Shown here piece by piece: positions 24,820 through 33,329 of a DNA stretch of 38,957 nt (its first letter is position 1; every line of letters starts with the position of its first letter). Made by a program: the position numbers and the translations under genes. The DNA is taken from positions 1-38,957 of the forward strand of contig JAFSXJ010000077.1 in assembly GCA_017444065.1 (NCBI GenBank). The letters run 5' to 3'. This DNA comes from Paludibacteraceae bacterium (GTDB lineage: Bacteria > Bacteroidota > Bacteroidia > Bacteroidales > Paludibacteraceae). The notes under the pieces are model-generated. The model saw only the letters and a list, made by a program, of their open reading frames with translations, was not told the origin of the DNA and made no database searches.

Positions 24820-25509
24820 ATGTTACTACAAATCGACACAACGGCTCTGGTGGAGCAGATTGTTCCTGCCGAAGAGCCTGTACAAGAGTCCATCAACCTG
24901 CTGACCATGGCGCAATACGGCGGATGGATCATGGTTATCCTGGCTGTACTGCTGGCATGGGCGATCTACATCTTTATTGAGCGACTGATCATCCTGCACA
25001 AGGCGACGAAGGAGGACAGTTCGTTCATGGACCGCATCAAGGATTATATCCACGACGGCAAGATTGACTCCGCCCTCAACCTCTGCAAGCAGGCGGCTAC
25101 CCCGTCGGCACGAATGATTGAGAAAGGTATCAGCCGTATCGGACGTCCGATGCAGGATGTGCAAGTGGCTATCGAGAACGTGGGCAACCTCGAGGTGTCT
25201 ATCCTGGAGAAAGGTCTCGTCATCATGGCCACCATTGCAGCCGGCGCACCGATGTTGGGTTTCCTCGGCACAGTACTGGGTATGGTTCAGACGTTCTACA
25301 ACATGGCGCAGAACGCGAGCGGCGTGATTGAGATGTCCGCATTGAGCGAAGGTATGTATCAGGCTATGGTCACCACCATCGGAGGTCTGATTGTAGGTAT
25401 CATCGCAATGTTCATGTACAACTTCCTGGTGTCAAGAATCGACCGCGTGGTACGTCAGCTGGAAGGACGGACGCTGGCATTTATGGACTTACTTAATGAG
25501 CCGGCTTAA
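24820..25509 (+). CDS. exbB: MotA/TolQ/ExbB proton channel family protein
   Basis: A 229-residue inner membrane protein with three predicted helices at ~31-52, ~137-160 and ~175-198. The conserved central block is LVIMATIAAGAPMLGFLGTVLGMVQTFYNMA and the third helix begins MVTTIGGLIVGIIAMFMYNF. ExbB pentamers form, with ExbD, a proton-driven motor that energises TonB-dependent outer-membrane transport (or TolA in the Tol system). It starts 23 nt after pdxJ and precedes exbD and a TonB/TolA-like gene. ExbB and TolQ are hard to separate by sequence alone. Confidence 0.94.
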   Translation: MLLQIDTTALVEQIVPAEEPVQESINLLTMAQYGGWIMVILAVLLAWAIYIFIERLIILHKATKEDSSFMDRIKDYIHDGKIDSALNLCKQAATPSARMIEKGISRIGRPMQDVQVAIENVGNLEVSILEKGLVIMATIAAGAPMLGFLGTVLGMVQTFYNMAQNASGVIEMSALSEGMYQAMVTTIGGLIVGIIAMFMYNFLVSRIDRVVRQLEGRTLAFMDLLNEPA

Positions 25510-25530
25510 TCTTCAAATTCGCAAATCCGT

Positions 25531-25944
25531 ATGAGTCTAAAGAAACGAAATAAGGTTGAGGCGACGTTCGCGATGTCATCGATGACGGACCTGATCTTCC
25601 TGCTGCTGCTGTTCTTCGTGATGGCGAGCACGATGTCGTCACCCAACGACATCAAGATCAACCTGCCGCAGGCACGCGCCAAGACGAACACCAAGCAGGT
25701 GGTTGCCAAGGTGAGCATCGACAATCTCGGGAACTACTTCGTGGCACTGGGCAAAGAGAAACCGATAGCCATAGAGCCCGAGGATCTGGAGCCCTATCTG
25801 GCATCCGTACAGCAGCAGGATTCGGCGATGTACATCGCCTTACATGCCGATGAAGATATTGCGTACAAGGAGGTTGTGCGCGTTCTTGATATCGCCAATA
25901 GTCATCACATGAAACTCGTAGTTGCAACACGCAACGGCAAATGA
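25531..25944 (+). CDS. exbD: ExbD/TolR-family biopolymer transport protein
   Basis: A 137-residue protein with a short cytoplasmic N-terminus, one membrane helix (~17-36; SMTDLIFLLLLFFVMAST) and a periplasmic domain. The proton-carrying Asp of this family is in MTDLIF (Asp19), and SSPNDIKINLPQA follows as expected. It works with ExbB as the stator of the Ton motor. It begins 21 nt after exbB and overlaps the next gene by 4 bases (ATGA). Confidence 0.94.
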   Translation: MSLKKRNKVEATFAMSSMTDLIFLLLLFFVMASTMSSPNDIKINLPQARAKTNTKQVVAKVSIDNLGNYFVALGKEKPIAIEPEDLEPYLASVQQQDSAMYIALHADEDIAYKEVVRVLDIANSHHMKLVVATRNGK

Positions 25945-26777
25945 TGGATAACAAGAAGAAAGCTAAAATAGAATCCGGACTGCTGACCGCGCTTATCATG
26001 GCGCTGATCCTGCTGCTCCTGTGGTACGTCAGTATCGACGCGCCGCGCGAGACGGAAGAGGAAGGCGTGGAGGTGGCTTTCGGCGACAACGAGAACGGCG
26101 GCGGCAGTGAGCCTGACGTCATTCCGATGCCTGCCGAGCCCGTCACACAAGCTCCGCCTCCAACGCCGCAGGCACCCTCGGACAACGACCTGGTGGTGCA
26201 GGACGACGAGGAGTCGCTGGCACTCGCCAAGCAACGTGAGGAGGAGCGTAAGAAACGCGCCGAGCAGGAGGAGCTCATCCGCAAGCAACGGGAGGAAGAG
26301 GCCCGCATAGAGGCGGAGCGTCGCGCCGAGGAGCAGCGTATAGCCGAGGACCGTGCACGTCAGGCTGCCATCGAACAGGAGAAACGTGACAAGGCTGCAA
26401 ATACGATGGCCGGTCTGTTCGGCAACAACCAGCAAGGCGCACAGGGCAGCGGCACAACACAAGGCGCATCGCAGCAAGGCGGTCAGAACCCTGTCGGACA
26501 CGGCACAATGGGTGGCAACAGTTGGAGCCTCGCCGGACGAAACATCAAGACACTGCCCAAACCTTCCACACAATTCAACCAGGAGGGCAAGGTCGTGGTG
26601 AACATTCAGGTGAACGATGCAGGAAAGGTCATCTCCGCCAGCGTGGGCGAAGGAACGACCGTCAGCGACTACCAGACACGCCAAGTGGCACTGGAGGCTG
26701 CACGAAAAGCAGAGTTCTCGCCTTCGGAAAACAAGATTCAAGTAGGAACAATTACATACACATTCAAACTCAATTAA
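25941..26777 (+). CDS. TonB/TolA-like energy transducer
   Basis: A 278-residue protein. One membrane helix lies at ~14-30 (LLTALIMALILLLLWYV). It is followed by a Pro/Glu-rich stretch (~35-80), a long charged helix rich in Glu, Arg, Gln and Ala (~88-155), a Gln/Gly-rich segment (~160-195) and a TonB-type C-terminal domain (~205-278; EGKVVVNIQVNDAGKVISASV, then ARKAEFSPSENKIQVGTITYTFKLN). The charged helix is more TolA-like and the C-terminus more TonB-like. Overlap with exbD shows coupling, so it is very likely the transducer of this Exb motor. Confidence 0.88.
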   Translation: MMDNKKKAKIESGLLTALIMALILLLLWYVSIDAPRETEEEGVEVAFGDNENGGGSEPDVIPMPAEPVTQAPPPTPQAPSDNDLVVQDDEESLALAKQREEERKKRAEQEELIRKQREEEARIEAERRAEEQRIAEDRARQAAIEQEKRDKAANTMAGLFGNNQQGAQGSGTTQGASQQGGQNPVGHGTMGGNSWSLAGRNIKTLPKPSTQFNQEGKVVVNIQVNDAGKVISASVGEGTTVSDYQTRQVALEAARKAEFSPSENKIQVGTITYTFKLN

Positions 26778-26779
26778 GT

Positions 26780-27307
26780 ATGAACTATCTCTTTCTTGAC
26801 AACGGCTTCGAGGAGATTGAGGCTTTGACCACAGTCGATCTCCTTCGTCGCGCCAACATCGAGTTAACAACCGTGAGTATGACCGGCGCAAAGCAAGTGA
26901 CCGGCGCGCACCGGATCACCGTGCTCGCTGACAAGCTCTTCGACGACTGCAACTTCGCTGACGCTGAGATGCTCATCCTGCCGGGCGGTCCGACTCATCT
27001 GGAGACGCATCAGAACCTCTGCGACCTGCTCATCAAGCACAATGCGGAGAACAAACTCATAGCAGCCATCTGCGCCGCACCGTCGGTACTCGGACGACTG
27101 GGCATACTGGAAGGCAAGCAGGCTACATGCTACCCGGGCTTCGAATCGTTCCTTGGCGAGAGTTATATAGGCGGTCTGGTGGTGGAGAGCAAGAACGTGA
27201 TTACCGCCAAAGGTCCCGGACTGAGCAGCGACTTTGCGTTCTGCATCATTGAGAAACTGGCAGGCAGCGAGATTGCGGATGCGGTGTATGATGCGGCGCA
27301 GTATTGA
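26780..27307 (+). CDS. DJ-1/PfpI (YajL/ThiJ) family protein
   Basis: A 175-residue protein started at the ATG at 26780, two bases after the preceding stop; a longer in-frame extension would lie over the TonB-like gene. It has DNGFEEIEALTTVDLLRRA with the conserved Glu (Glu11/12), LILPGGPTHLE and the nucleophile elbow AAICAAPSVLG with Cys98, then KGPGLSSDFAF. DJ-1-like proteins act as glyoxalases, chaperones or deglycases; the exact activity is uncertain. It closes the pdxJ-exb-tonB operon, a frequent neighbour of this cluster in Bacteroidota. Confidence 0.92.
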   Translation: MNYLFLDNGFEEIEALTTVDLLRRANIELTTVSMTGAKQVTGAHRITVLADKLFDDCNFADAEMLILPGGPTHLETHQNLCDLLIKHNAENKLIAAICAAPSVLGRLGILEGKQATCYPGFESFLGESYIGGLVVESKNVITAKGPGLSSDFAFCIIEKLAGSEIADAVYDAAQY

Positions 27308-27360
27308 CGCGTTCGGCAAAAAGTAAAACACAACAAATACATAACAAATAACACAAAACA

Positions 27361-28521
27361 ATGAAAAAAATCTTTACTTTTATAGCATGCATCCTGTTCG
27401 GAGCAGGTATGTATGCTCAAGATGTTGACAAAGCAACCGTAGAAGGACAAGCGGCAGCCGCCAAGAACGCTGCAGGCGACCTAAAATCGATTGACACCGG
27501 TGAGAAGAACTGGAAGTTCGACGGTGTGGTTGGTCTGAACGCTGCCGCTACCGGTCTGGTGAACTGGGCTGCCGGTGGCAACAACAACGTCAACGGTGTG
27601 GCTTATGCCAAGTTACACCTGCTCTACCACAAGAACGCTATCGCGTGGGAGACGAACTTCGATACCGATTTCGGATTGACATGGATTGACCAGGAGAATG
27701 ACGCCCTGCAGAAGTCGAGTGACAATATCAAACTCGCCACGAAGTTCGGTTGGGAGTTCAAGGAGAGCTGGTATCTGACCGCTCTCGGAAGTTTCCAGAG
27801 TCAGTACGCTTTCGGCCGTGCATATACAGGCGACGCCTTGTACGACCAGATTATCTCCAAGTGGCTTGCTCCGTCGTACACCGACATCTCTGTCGGTATT
27901 GACTGGAAGAAGAGCGTCAATGGTGCTGACTTCTCCATCTACCTTTCTCCTATTGCCGGCCGCATATCCACGGCATGGGTAAGCAACGCTACGAACGCGA
28001 AGATTAACGCCGAGTACGACAATGCCGTCGGTGCAGGCACAGGTTACGATTTCCGTACCGACCTGCAGCAGCGCTATGGCACATACGGCTACAATCAGAC
28101 TACCGGTCTGAAGGACTATCGCGACTTCCGCGCTGAGCTCGGTCTGTCATTCAAGGGTGCTATCGCATACAAGTACGAAAACCTGACACTGAGCACCACA
28201 CTCGGTCTGTTCACCCCGTATCAGGGCAAGGGATTTGACATGAAGAAGCTCTATGACGAAGCCAATGGTGACGGCGCATGGGACGCACAAGCTGATGCCG
28301 ACAAGTATTTCAAGTACTCGAACAACAACCGTCAGTTCGGTAACTTCGATATTGACTGGGATGTGGCGATCAGCTACCAGTTCCTCAAAGTGCTGAATGT
28401 GACGCTGAACACCAACCTGAAGTATTATCCCGGCGTACTCATTGCTGACAAGAACGGCAATATGAAGGAGCGCGTACAGTTCAAGTCCGTACTTGGTCTG
28501 GGTATAGGCTACAGCTTCTAA
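27361..28521 (+). CDS. DUF3078 family predicted outer-membrane barrel
   Basis: A 386-residue protein with a signal peptide (MKKIFTFIACILFGAGMYAQ). The rest alternates short beta strands with aromatic girdles and ends in Phe (VLGLGIGYSF), typical of an outer-membrane barrel. The DUF3078 blocks are visible: WKFDGVVGLNAAATGLVNWAAGGNNNVNGVAY and WETNFDTDFGLTW. The family is restricted to Bacteroidota and has no assigned role. Codon use is more biased than in its neighbours (recurrent GGT, CTG, ACC), consistent with high expression. It is 53 nt after the DJ-1 gene in an A-rich spacer. Confidence 0.88.
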   Translation: MKKIFTFIACILFGAGMYAQDVDKATVEGQAAAAKNAAGDLKSIDTGEKNWKFDGVVGLNAAATGLVNWAAGGNNNVNGVAYAKLHLLYHKNAIAWETNFDTDFGLTWIDQENDALQKSSDNIKLATKFGWEFKESWYLTALGSFQSQYAFGRAYTGDALYDQIISKWLAPSYTDISVGIDWKKSVNGADFSIYLSPIAGRISTAWVSNATNAKINAEYDNAVGAGTGYDFRTDLQQRYGTYGYNQTTGLKDYRDFRAELGLSFKGAIAYKYENLTLSTTLGLFTPYQGKGFDMKKLYDEANGDGAWDAQADADKYFKYSNNNRQFGNFDIDWDVAISYQFLKVLNVTLNTNLKYYPGVLIADKNGNMKERVQFKSVLGLGIGYSF

Positions 28522-28526
28522 CCGAC

Positions 28527-28805
28527 GTGGAGTATTTGCAGGAGATTGAGCAGAACGTGTCACGTCTCGTCGCAGCATACGAGCAGACGAGACGTGACAA
28601 CGCCGCTCTGCAAGAACAAATCAAGCAGCAGAGCGACGAATTGTTCGCCTTGCGCACCGAAATCAAACAGGCACAAGCCGACCTGAGGAACCTGCAGATA
28701 GCACACGCACTAACCGTGGATTCACCACAACGAACAAAAGCAAAGAATCACATCCGGTCACTCATCACGGATATCGACCGAACGATTGATGTACTGAAAC
28801 GCTGA
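28527..28805 (+). CDS. Small coiled-coil protein upstream of zapA
   Basis: A 92-residue, nearly all-helical protein. It must start at GTG 28527, because no ATG exists in frame; the gap to the previous stop is 5 nt and to zapA 5 nt. Residues ~5-60 form a heptad coiled coil (ETRRDNAALQEQIKQQSDELFALRTEIKQ-like pattern, starting EQTRRDN). The C-terminal part (HIRSLITDIDRTIDVLKR) is conserved in my recollection of Bacteroidota genes in this position. Location before zapA suggests a division-associated, ZapB-like role, which is inference only. Confidence 0.8.
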   Translation: MEYLQEIEQNVSRLVAAYEQTRRDNAALQEQIKQQSDELFALRTEIKQAQADLRNLQIAHALTVDSPQRTKAKNHIRSLITDIDRTIDVLKR

Positions 28806-28810
28806 TTACT

Positions 28811-29143
28811 ATGGCAGAGCAGACTCCAAGCACTATCAATATCACCTTGCAGTTAGGTGACCACACCTTGCGTTTTCCTGTGGCTTGGAATGAGGAGAAG
28901 TACTACCGCGACGCCGCTGCCCACCTCAACCAACGGTTTCAATACTATAGTTCAGGCATGAAGTCCAAGTCGGCGGAACAGATTTGGGTTTATGTGGCAT
29001 TGGAAGCCGCCGTGAACCTGCAACGCGAAAATGCACGATACGACATTGAGCCGGTCATGCAACGCATCAATACCATCAACCAAACAATCATCAATGCGCT
29101 CACCAAGGGTGACAGCGCCAATAACATAAAAGAACAACTATGA
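28811..29143 (+). CDS. zapA: Cell division protein ZapA
   Basis: A 110-residue ZapA. The globular N-terminal part has [38 protein letters not shown] and the conserved helix [20 protein letters not shown] is followed by a C-terminal coiled coil. ZapA cross-links FtsZ protofilaments and helps Z-ring assembly. It lies between the coiled-coil gene and rny and overlaps rny by 4 bases (ATGA); the order zapA-rny is common in Bacteroidota. Confidence 0.9.
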   Translation: MAEQTPSTINITLQLGDHTLRFPVAWNEEKYYRDAAAHLNQRFQYYSSGMKSKSAEQIWVYVALEAAVNLQRENARYDIEPVMQRINTINQTIINALTKGDSANNIKEQL

Positions 29144-30669
29144 CTCAAACAATGATAATCCTCATCGCAGTCGCAGCATTCCTGTTGGGAATCATCGTCT
29201 GCTTTATCATATGCCGTTTTGCCCGTAACGGACTGTTCAAGAAGGCTCTCGCCGAAGCCGAAATCATCAAGAAGAACAAGATCGTCGAGGCCAAGGAGAA
29301 GTTCATTGCCCTGAAGACCGAACATGAGAACATGGTCCGTCAGCAGGAGCAGAAACGCCAGCAGGCAGAACAACGCCAGCAGCAGCGCGAACAACAGCTC
29401 AACCAGCGTCAGGGTGAGTTGCAGCGCCAGCAGAACGAACTGCGCACACGCACGCAACAGATTGAGAAGCAACAGCAAGTAATCGATTATATGTCGTCCG
29501 AGACCGAGAAGCTCCATCAGCAGGCTCAGCAGCAACTGGAGGAACTCTCGGGCATGTCGGCTGAGGAGGCGAAGAAGCAGCTTGTCGAGAGCCTGAAGGA
29601 CGAGGCACGCACAGAGGCCATGTCATACATCAACGAGACGATGGACGAGGCGCGGCTCAATGCCAACCTGGAGGCAAAGAAAGTTATCATCAAGACCATC
29701 CAGCGCGTAGCCTCAGAGGCTACGGTAGAGAACGCTGTGAGCGTGTTCCACATCGACAACGACGAGGTCAAAGGCCGCATCATCGGTCGTGAAGGACGAA
29801 ACATCCGCGCATTGGAGGCAGCCACCGGCGTTGAAATCGTGGTAGATGACACGCCCGAGTGCATCACATTGTCCGCCTTCGACCCCGTACGCCGCGAGAT
29901 AGCACGACTCAGTCTGCACCAGCTCGTACAGGACGGACGTATCCACCCTGCGCGTATCGAAGAGGTTGTAGCTAAGGTTTCCCAGCAGATTGAGGAAGAG
30001 ATCATCGAGATTGGCAAACGCACGACTATCGACCTCGGCGTGCATGGTCTGCACCCCGAACTGATCCGTCTGGTGGGCAAGATGAAGTACCGCTCGTCAT
30101 ACGGGCAGAACCTGCTCCAACACTCACGCGAGACAGCCAACCTCTGCGCTACTATGGCATCCGAACTCGGACTGAACCCCAAGGTGGCACGTCGCGCCGG
30201 ACTGTTGCACGATATAGGCAAGGTGGCTGACGAAGACTACGAACTGCCGCACGCTGAGGTCGGAATGAAGCTCTGCGAGAAGTACGGCGAGAAACCCGAG
30301 ATATGCAACGCCGTCGGTTCGCACCACGACGAGATGGAGATGGATACACTCATAGCTCCTATCGTACAGGCGTGTGACGCCATCTCCGGAGCCCGTCCCG
30401 GCGCACGCCGCGAGATTGTGGAGACTTATATCAAGCGTCTGAACGATCTGGAGAACATCGCCATGGCGCATCCGGGAGTAATCAAGACCTATGCGCTCCA
30501 GGCAGGACGCGAACTGCGCGTAATCGTAGGTGCAGACAAGATTAGCGACAAGGACACCGAACTGCTGTCGTATGACATAGCCAAGAAGATCCAGGACGAG
30601 ATGACCTATCCCGGACAAGTCAAGATAACTGTCATCCGTGAGACGCGAGCTATCTCGTACGCGAAATAA
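29140..30669 (+). CDS. rny: Ribonuclease Y
   Basis: A 509-residue RNase Y. It has an N-terminal membrane helix (~3-24), a long Gln/Glu/Arg-rich coiled coil (~30-180), a KH domain (~205-265; [33 protein letters not shown]) and an HD domain (~320-415) with the metal-binding pair His357-Asp358 in LLHDIGK and a second region GSHHDEMEM. RNase Y is a membrane-bound endoribonuclease that starts mRNA decay in many bacteria. It ends [12 protein letters not shown], the family end. A heptad repeat follows the stop codon at 30671. Confidence 0.97.
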   Translation: MTQTMIILIAVAAFLLGIIVCFIICRFARNGLFKKALAEAEIIKKNKIVEAKEKFIALKTEHENMVRQQEQKRQQAEQRQQQREQQLNQRQGELQRQQNELRTRTQQIEKQQQVIDYMSSETEKLHQQAQQQLEELSGMSAEEAKKQLVESLKDEARTEAMSYINETMDEARLNANLEAKKVIIKTIQRVASEATVENAVSVFHIDNDEVKGRIIGREGRNIRALEAATGVEIVVDDTPECITLSAFDPVRREIARLSLHQLVQDGRIHPARIEEVVAKVSQQIEEEIIEIGKRTTIDLGVHGLHPELIRLVGKMKYRSSYGQNLLQHSRETANLCATMASELGLNPKVARRAGLLHDIGKVADEDYELPHAEVGMKLCEKYGEKPEICNAVGSHHDEMEMDTLIAPIVQACDAISGARPGARREIVETYIKRLNDLENIAMAHPGVIKTYALQAGRELRVIVGADKISDKDTELLSYDIAKKIQDEMTYPGQVKITVIRETRAISYAK

Positions 30670-30670
30670 A

Positions 30671-30701
30671 GCCATTGGTCATTAGCCGTTAGCCATTGGC
30701 T
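30671..30701. repeat. Heptad repeat after rny, copy 5
   Basis: GCC followed by ATTGGTC-ATTAGCC-GTTAGCC-ATTGGCT, four 7-nt units directly after the rny stop. The words match those inside tex at 34210-34242. Confidence 0.65.
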
Positions 30702-30738
30702 GTCGGCAATTTAACGAACCCAATTACAACACCCTGAT

Positions 30739-32199
30739 ATGGAAAACGAAAAACTTACTATCGTAGAACAACTGCGAACCTTACTGAACGAAGGAGACGT
30801 AACCGCTGTCAAAGAGCAAGTAGCTGAACTGAAGAACCACTTCTACCGTATCGTGCATCAGGAGCAGGAGACACTGCGCAAGGCTGAAGAAGATGCAGGC
30901 GAGACATTCGAGGCCGTTGCCGATGAAGCCGAACAGACATTCCGCCAACTGCTGAACGATTATAAGGTCCGTCGTGACGAGATGCTCAAAAAACAGACTG
31001 CCGAACAGGAGCAGAACCTGCTGCGCAAGGAGAACATCGTCGCACAGATGAAGGAACTCGCCAATCCCGAGACCGCCGATGTGATGGCTGACCTCAAGAA
31101 GATGCGCGACCTACAGGCTGAGTGGAAAACCATCGGTCCTGTGCCCGCTCCCAAGGTGCAGGAGCTCTGGCGGCAATACAACCTCTATCAGGAGCAGTTC
31201 TACGACCTGGTGAAGATAAACATCGAGCTGCGCGACCTGGACTTCAAGCGTAATCTTGAACTCAAGACCGCACTATGCGAAAAAGCCGAGGCACTGGACA
31301 AGAACAACAACATCGTTGAGGCTAACCGCCAGCTCCAGCAACTGCACAACGAGTGGGCGGAGATCGGTCCGGTGGCACGTGACCAGCGCGAGGCACTATG
31401 GGAGCGATTCAAGGCAGCATCCACAATCATCAACAAGAAGCACCAGGCATATTTCGACCAGTTGCACCAGCGCGAGGAGGAGAACCTCAGGAAGAAGCAG
31501 GCACTCATCGAGCGGATGAAAGCCATCGACATCGCCAAACTCAAGTCCAACAAGGCATGGGAAGATGCTGCTGCACTCGTGCAATCCATCCAGCAGGAAT
31601 GGCGTACGATAGGCTTTGCACCGAAGAAGTTCAACCAGGCCATCTATGACGAGTACCGCGCACTCTGTGAGCAGTTCTACAAAGCCAAAGCCGGATTCTA
31701 CAAGTCCACGCGTGACATGTTTGCCGAGAACCTGAAGCTCAAGCGCGAACTGCTGGCTAAGGCCGAGGAACTCAAGTCCAGTCAGGAGTGGCAGGAAGCG
31801 ACGCAGGCTTTTGTCGAACTGCAAGACAAGTGGAAGAAGGTCGGTCCGGTGGCACGCAAGTACTCCGACGACATATGGAAACAGTTCACCGCAGCATGCG
31901 ACTCGTTCTTCGAGGCGAAACGCGAAGCAACCAAGCAGGAGCGCGAAGCCTTCAAGCAGCGCAGAGAGAAAGCGAGCGAGAAGTGGCACAAGGGACTGGA
32001 GAACATGACCGACCGCAACCGCCTCATCCGTATGTACGAAGGTCTGCAATCGGAGATTCGCACTGCCGAGAACAATATCATGTTCTTCACTTCCAAGAGC
32101 GGCAACGCACTCGTTGCAGGATTACAGAAGAAGATTGATGAACTGAAGAAGCAGGCGGAAGAGATTGAGAACAAAATCAACGCAATGGACAATGAGTAA
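30739..32199 (+). CDS. DUF349 repeat protein
   Basis: A 486-residue, highly charged, helical protein with four DUF349-type repeats. The repeat signature W-x-x-I/V-G-P/F-x-P/A recurs at WKTIGPVPAPKVQELW (~130), WAEIGPVARDQREALW (~205), WRTIGFAPKKFNQAIYDEY (~290) and WKKVGPVARKYSDDIW (~365). A C-terminal coiled coil ends the protein. The family is common in Bacteroidota and of unclear role; some DUF349 proteins elsewhere have been linked to stress or division, which I would not transfer. Its stop overlaps the ftsE start by 8 bases (ATGAGTAA), which shows translational coupling. Confidence 0.88.
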   Translation: MENEKLTIVEQLRTLLNEGDVTAVKEQVAELKNHFYRIVHQEQETLRKAEEDAGETFEAVADEAEQTFRQLLNDYKVRRDEMLKKQTAEQEQNLLRKENIVAQMKELANPETADVMADLKKMRDLQAEWKTIGPVPAPKVQELWRQYNLYQEQFYDLVKINIELRDLDFKRNLELKTALCEKAEALDKNNNIVEANRQLQQLHNEWAEIGPVARDQREALWERFKAASTIINKKHQAYFDQLHQREEENLRKKQALIERMKAIDIAKLKSNKAWEDAAALVQSIQQEWRTIGFAPKKFNQAIYDEYRALCEQFYKAKAGFYKSTRDMFAENLKLKRELLAKAEELKSSQEWQEATQAFVELQDKWKKVGPVARKYSDDIWKQFTAACDSFFEAKREATKQEREAFKQRREKASEKWHKGLENMTDRNRLIRMYEGLQSEIRTAENNIMFFTSKSGNALVAGLQKKIDELKKQAEEIENKINAMDNE

Positions 32200-32857
32200 G
32201 ATTATTCAGTATCATAACGTCTCCATCCACCAATCGGAACAGATCGTGCTGCGTGACGTCAATCTGGAGATTGGCGAGGGCGAGTTTGTCTATCTGCTCG
32301 GGCGCGTTGGGTCGGGCAAGTCGTCGTTCATGAAGACGATGTACGGCGAGCTGCCCATAGCCTCCGGCGAGGCACACATCCTTGACTACGACCTTGCCAA
32401 ACTCCGCCGCAAACAAGTGCCGTACCTCAGGCGTAAGCTCGGCGTCGTATTTCAGGACTTCCAGCTTCTCACCGACCGCAATGTTGAGGAGAACCTGCTG
32501 TTCGTGCTGCGCGCCACAGGCTGGCGCGACAAGAATGCGATGAAGTCACACGTCATGGATGTACTCGACCAGGTCGGCATGGCAAACAAAGCCTACAAGA
32601 TGCCCTACCAGCTGTCCGGTGGCGAACAGCAGCGTGTGGTTATTGCGCGTGCGCTGCTGAACATGCCATCGCTCATACTCGCCGACGAGCCCACGGGAAA
32701 CCTTGACCACGAGACGGGCAAGGAGATCATGGAACTGCTGTACAGCATATCCAAGGCGGGTATCACAATCGTCATGTCCACGCACAACATCATCTGGCCC
32801 GAACAGTACCCCGGACGCAAACTCAACTTCGCAGGTGGACTAATAACAGAAGAATAA
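32192..32857 (+). CDS. ftsE: FtsE-type ABC transporter ATPase
   Basis: A 221-residue ATPase when started at ATG 32192 (MSKIIQYHNVSIHQSEQIVL); an in-frame start 27 nt earlier lies deeper in the DUF349 gene. Walker A is GRVGSGKSS, the Q-loop FQDFQLL, the signature LSGGEQQRVVIARALL, Walker B LILADEPTGNLD and the switch MSTHN. FtsE works with the permease FtsX at the divisome to control peptidoglycan hydrolases. No ftsX is in the window; in Bacteroidota the two are often separate. The C-terminus (YPGRKLNFAGGLITEE) differs from the E. coli form. Confidence 0.9.
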   Translation: MSKIIQYHNVSIHQSEQIVLRDVNLEIGEGEFVYLLGRVGSGKSSFMKTMYGELPIASGEAHILDYDLAKLRRKQVPYLRRKLGVVFQDFQLLTDRNVEENLLFVLRATGWRDKNAMKSHVMDVLDQVGMANKAYKMPYQLSGGEQQRVVIARALLNMPSLILADEPTGNLDHETGKEIMELLYSISKAGITIVMSTHNIIWPEQYPGRKLNFAGGLITEE

Positions 32858-32878
32858 TCCGATTTTTCTGCCAAAAGA

Positions 32879-32910
32879 TTTGCAAATGTTCAAAACATTT
32901 TGTACTTTTG
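32879..32910 (+). promoter_or_regulatory. Promoter of rpsU
   Basis: TTTG (32879-32882), a 20-nt gap and TACTTTTG (32903-32910) match the Bacteroidetes consensus. It gives a leader of ~178 nt before rpsU. Confidence 0.85.
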
Positions 32911-32917
32911 CAACCCA

Positions 32918-33095
32918 TTTTTGAGAAAATTAAAATAATTTATAAAATAATCCGAATCAGCCAATCCCGAAAAAACGGCTAACAGCGCTAGCGTAGTGTC
33001 GGTTTTTCGGAGAGCGGAGACAATGGTGCGATTTATGTCGCACGGCGACATCCGGTAGCACCATTTGGCGAACGCGAGAAAGGAGGTGTATTGCA
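32918..33095 (+). promoter_or_regulatory. Structured rpsU 5' leader with a perfect Shine-Dalgarno sequence
   Basis: The leader folds into two strong elements. Helix A pairs CCGAAAAA (32967-32974) with TTTTTCGG (33003-33010). Helix B pairs ATGGTGC (33023-33029) with GCACCAT (33058-33064) and contains an inner hairpin ATGTCGC/GCGACAT (33035-33041, 33045-33051) with a 3-nt loop. The ribosome-binding site AAAGGAGGTG (33079-33088) is fully complementary to the 3' end of 16S rRNA, 7 nt before the ATG. Nearly all other genes in the window lack a Shine-Dalgarno, as expected for Bacteroidota. Autoregulation by S21 is inferred from published work on Flavobacterium. Confidence 0.75.
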
Positions 33096-33290
33096 ATGAT
33101 CATCGTACCTGTAAAGGAAGGCGAGAACATCGAGAGAGCGATTAAGAAATTCAAACGTAAATTCGATAAGACGGGCGTCATCAAGGAGCTGCGTCGCCGC
33201 CAGCAATTCGAGGCACCAAGCCAGATCAAACGTGTGAAGATGGCCCACGCCAAGTACGTACAGCAATTGCACGTCAATGACGAGATCTAA
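33096..33290 (+). CDS. rpsU: 30S ribosomal protein S21 (bS21)
   Basis: A 64-residue, basic S21: MIIVPVKEGENIERAIKKFKRK, then DKTGVIKELRRRQQFEAPSQ. S21 sits near the 3' end of 16S rRNA. In Bacteroidota it helps hide the anti-Shine-Dalgarno sequence, which explains why most genes there do not use it. The gene stands alone with its own promoter, a structured leader, a perfect Shine-Dalgarno and a terminator at 33301, so it is an independently controlled unit. The next gene, tex, is convergent. Confidence 0.97.
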   Translation: MIIVPVKEGENIERAIKKFKRKFDKTGVIKELRRRQQFEAPSQIKRVKMAHAKYVQQLHVNDEI

Positions 33291-33300
33291 TCTCCCGAAA

Positions 33301-33329
33301 AAGGAACTCCGCAAAGAGTTCCTTTTTTT
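33301..33329 (+). terminator. Rho-independent terminator after rpsU
   Basis: A 9-bp stem AAGGAACTC/GAGTTCCTT with a 6-nt loop is followed by a T-run. On the minus strand it is preceded by the tex stop (33328-33330) and followed by TTTTTCGGG, so it can serve both convergent genes. Confidence 0.92.
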
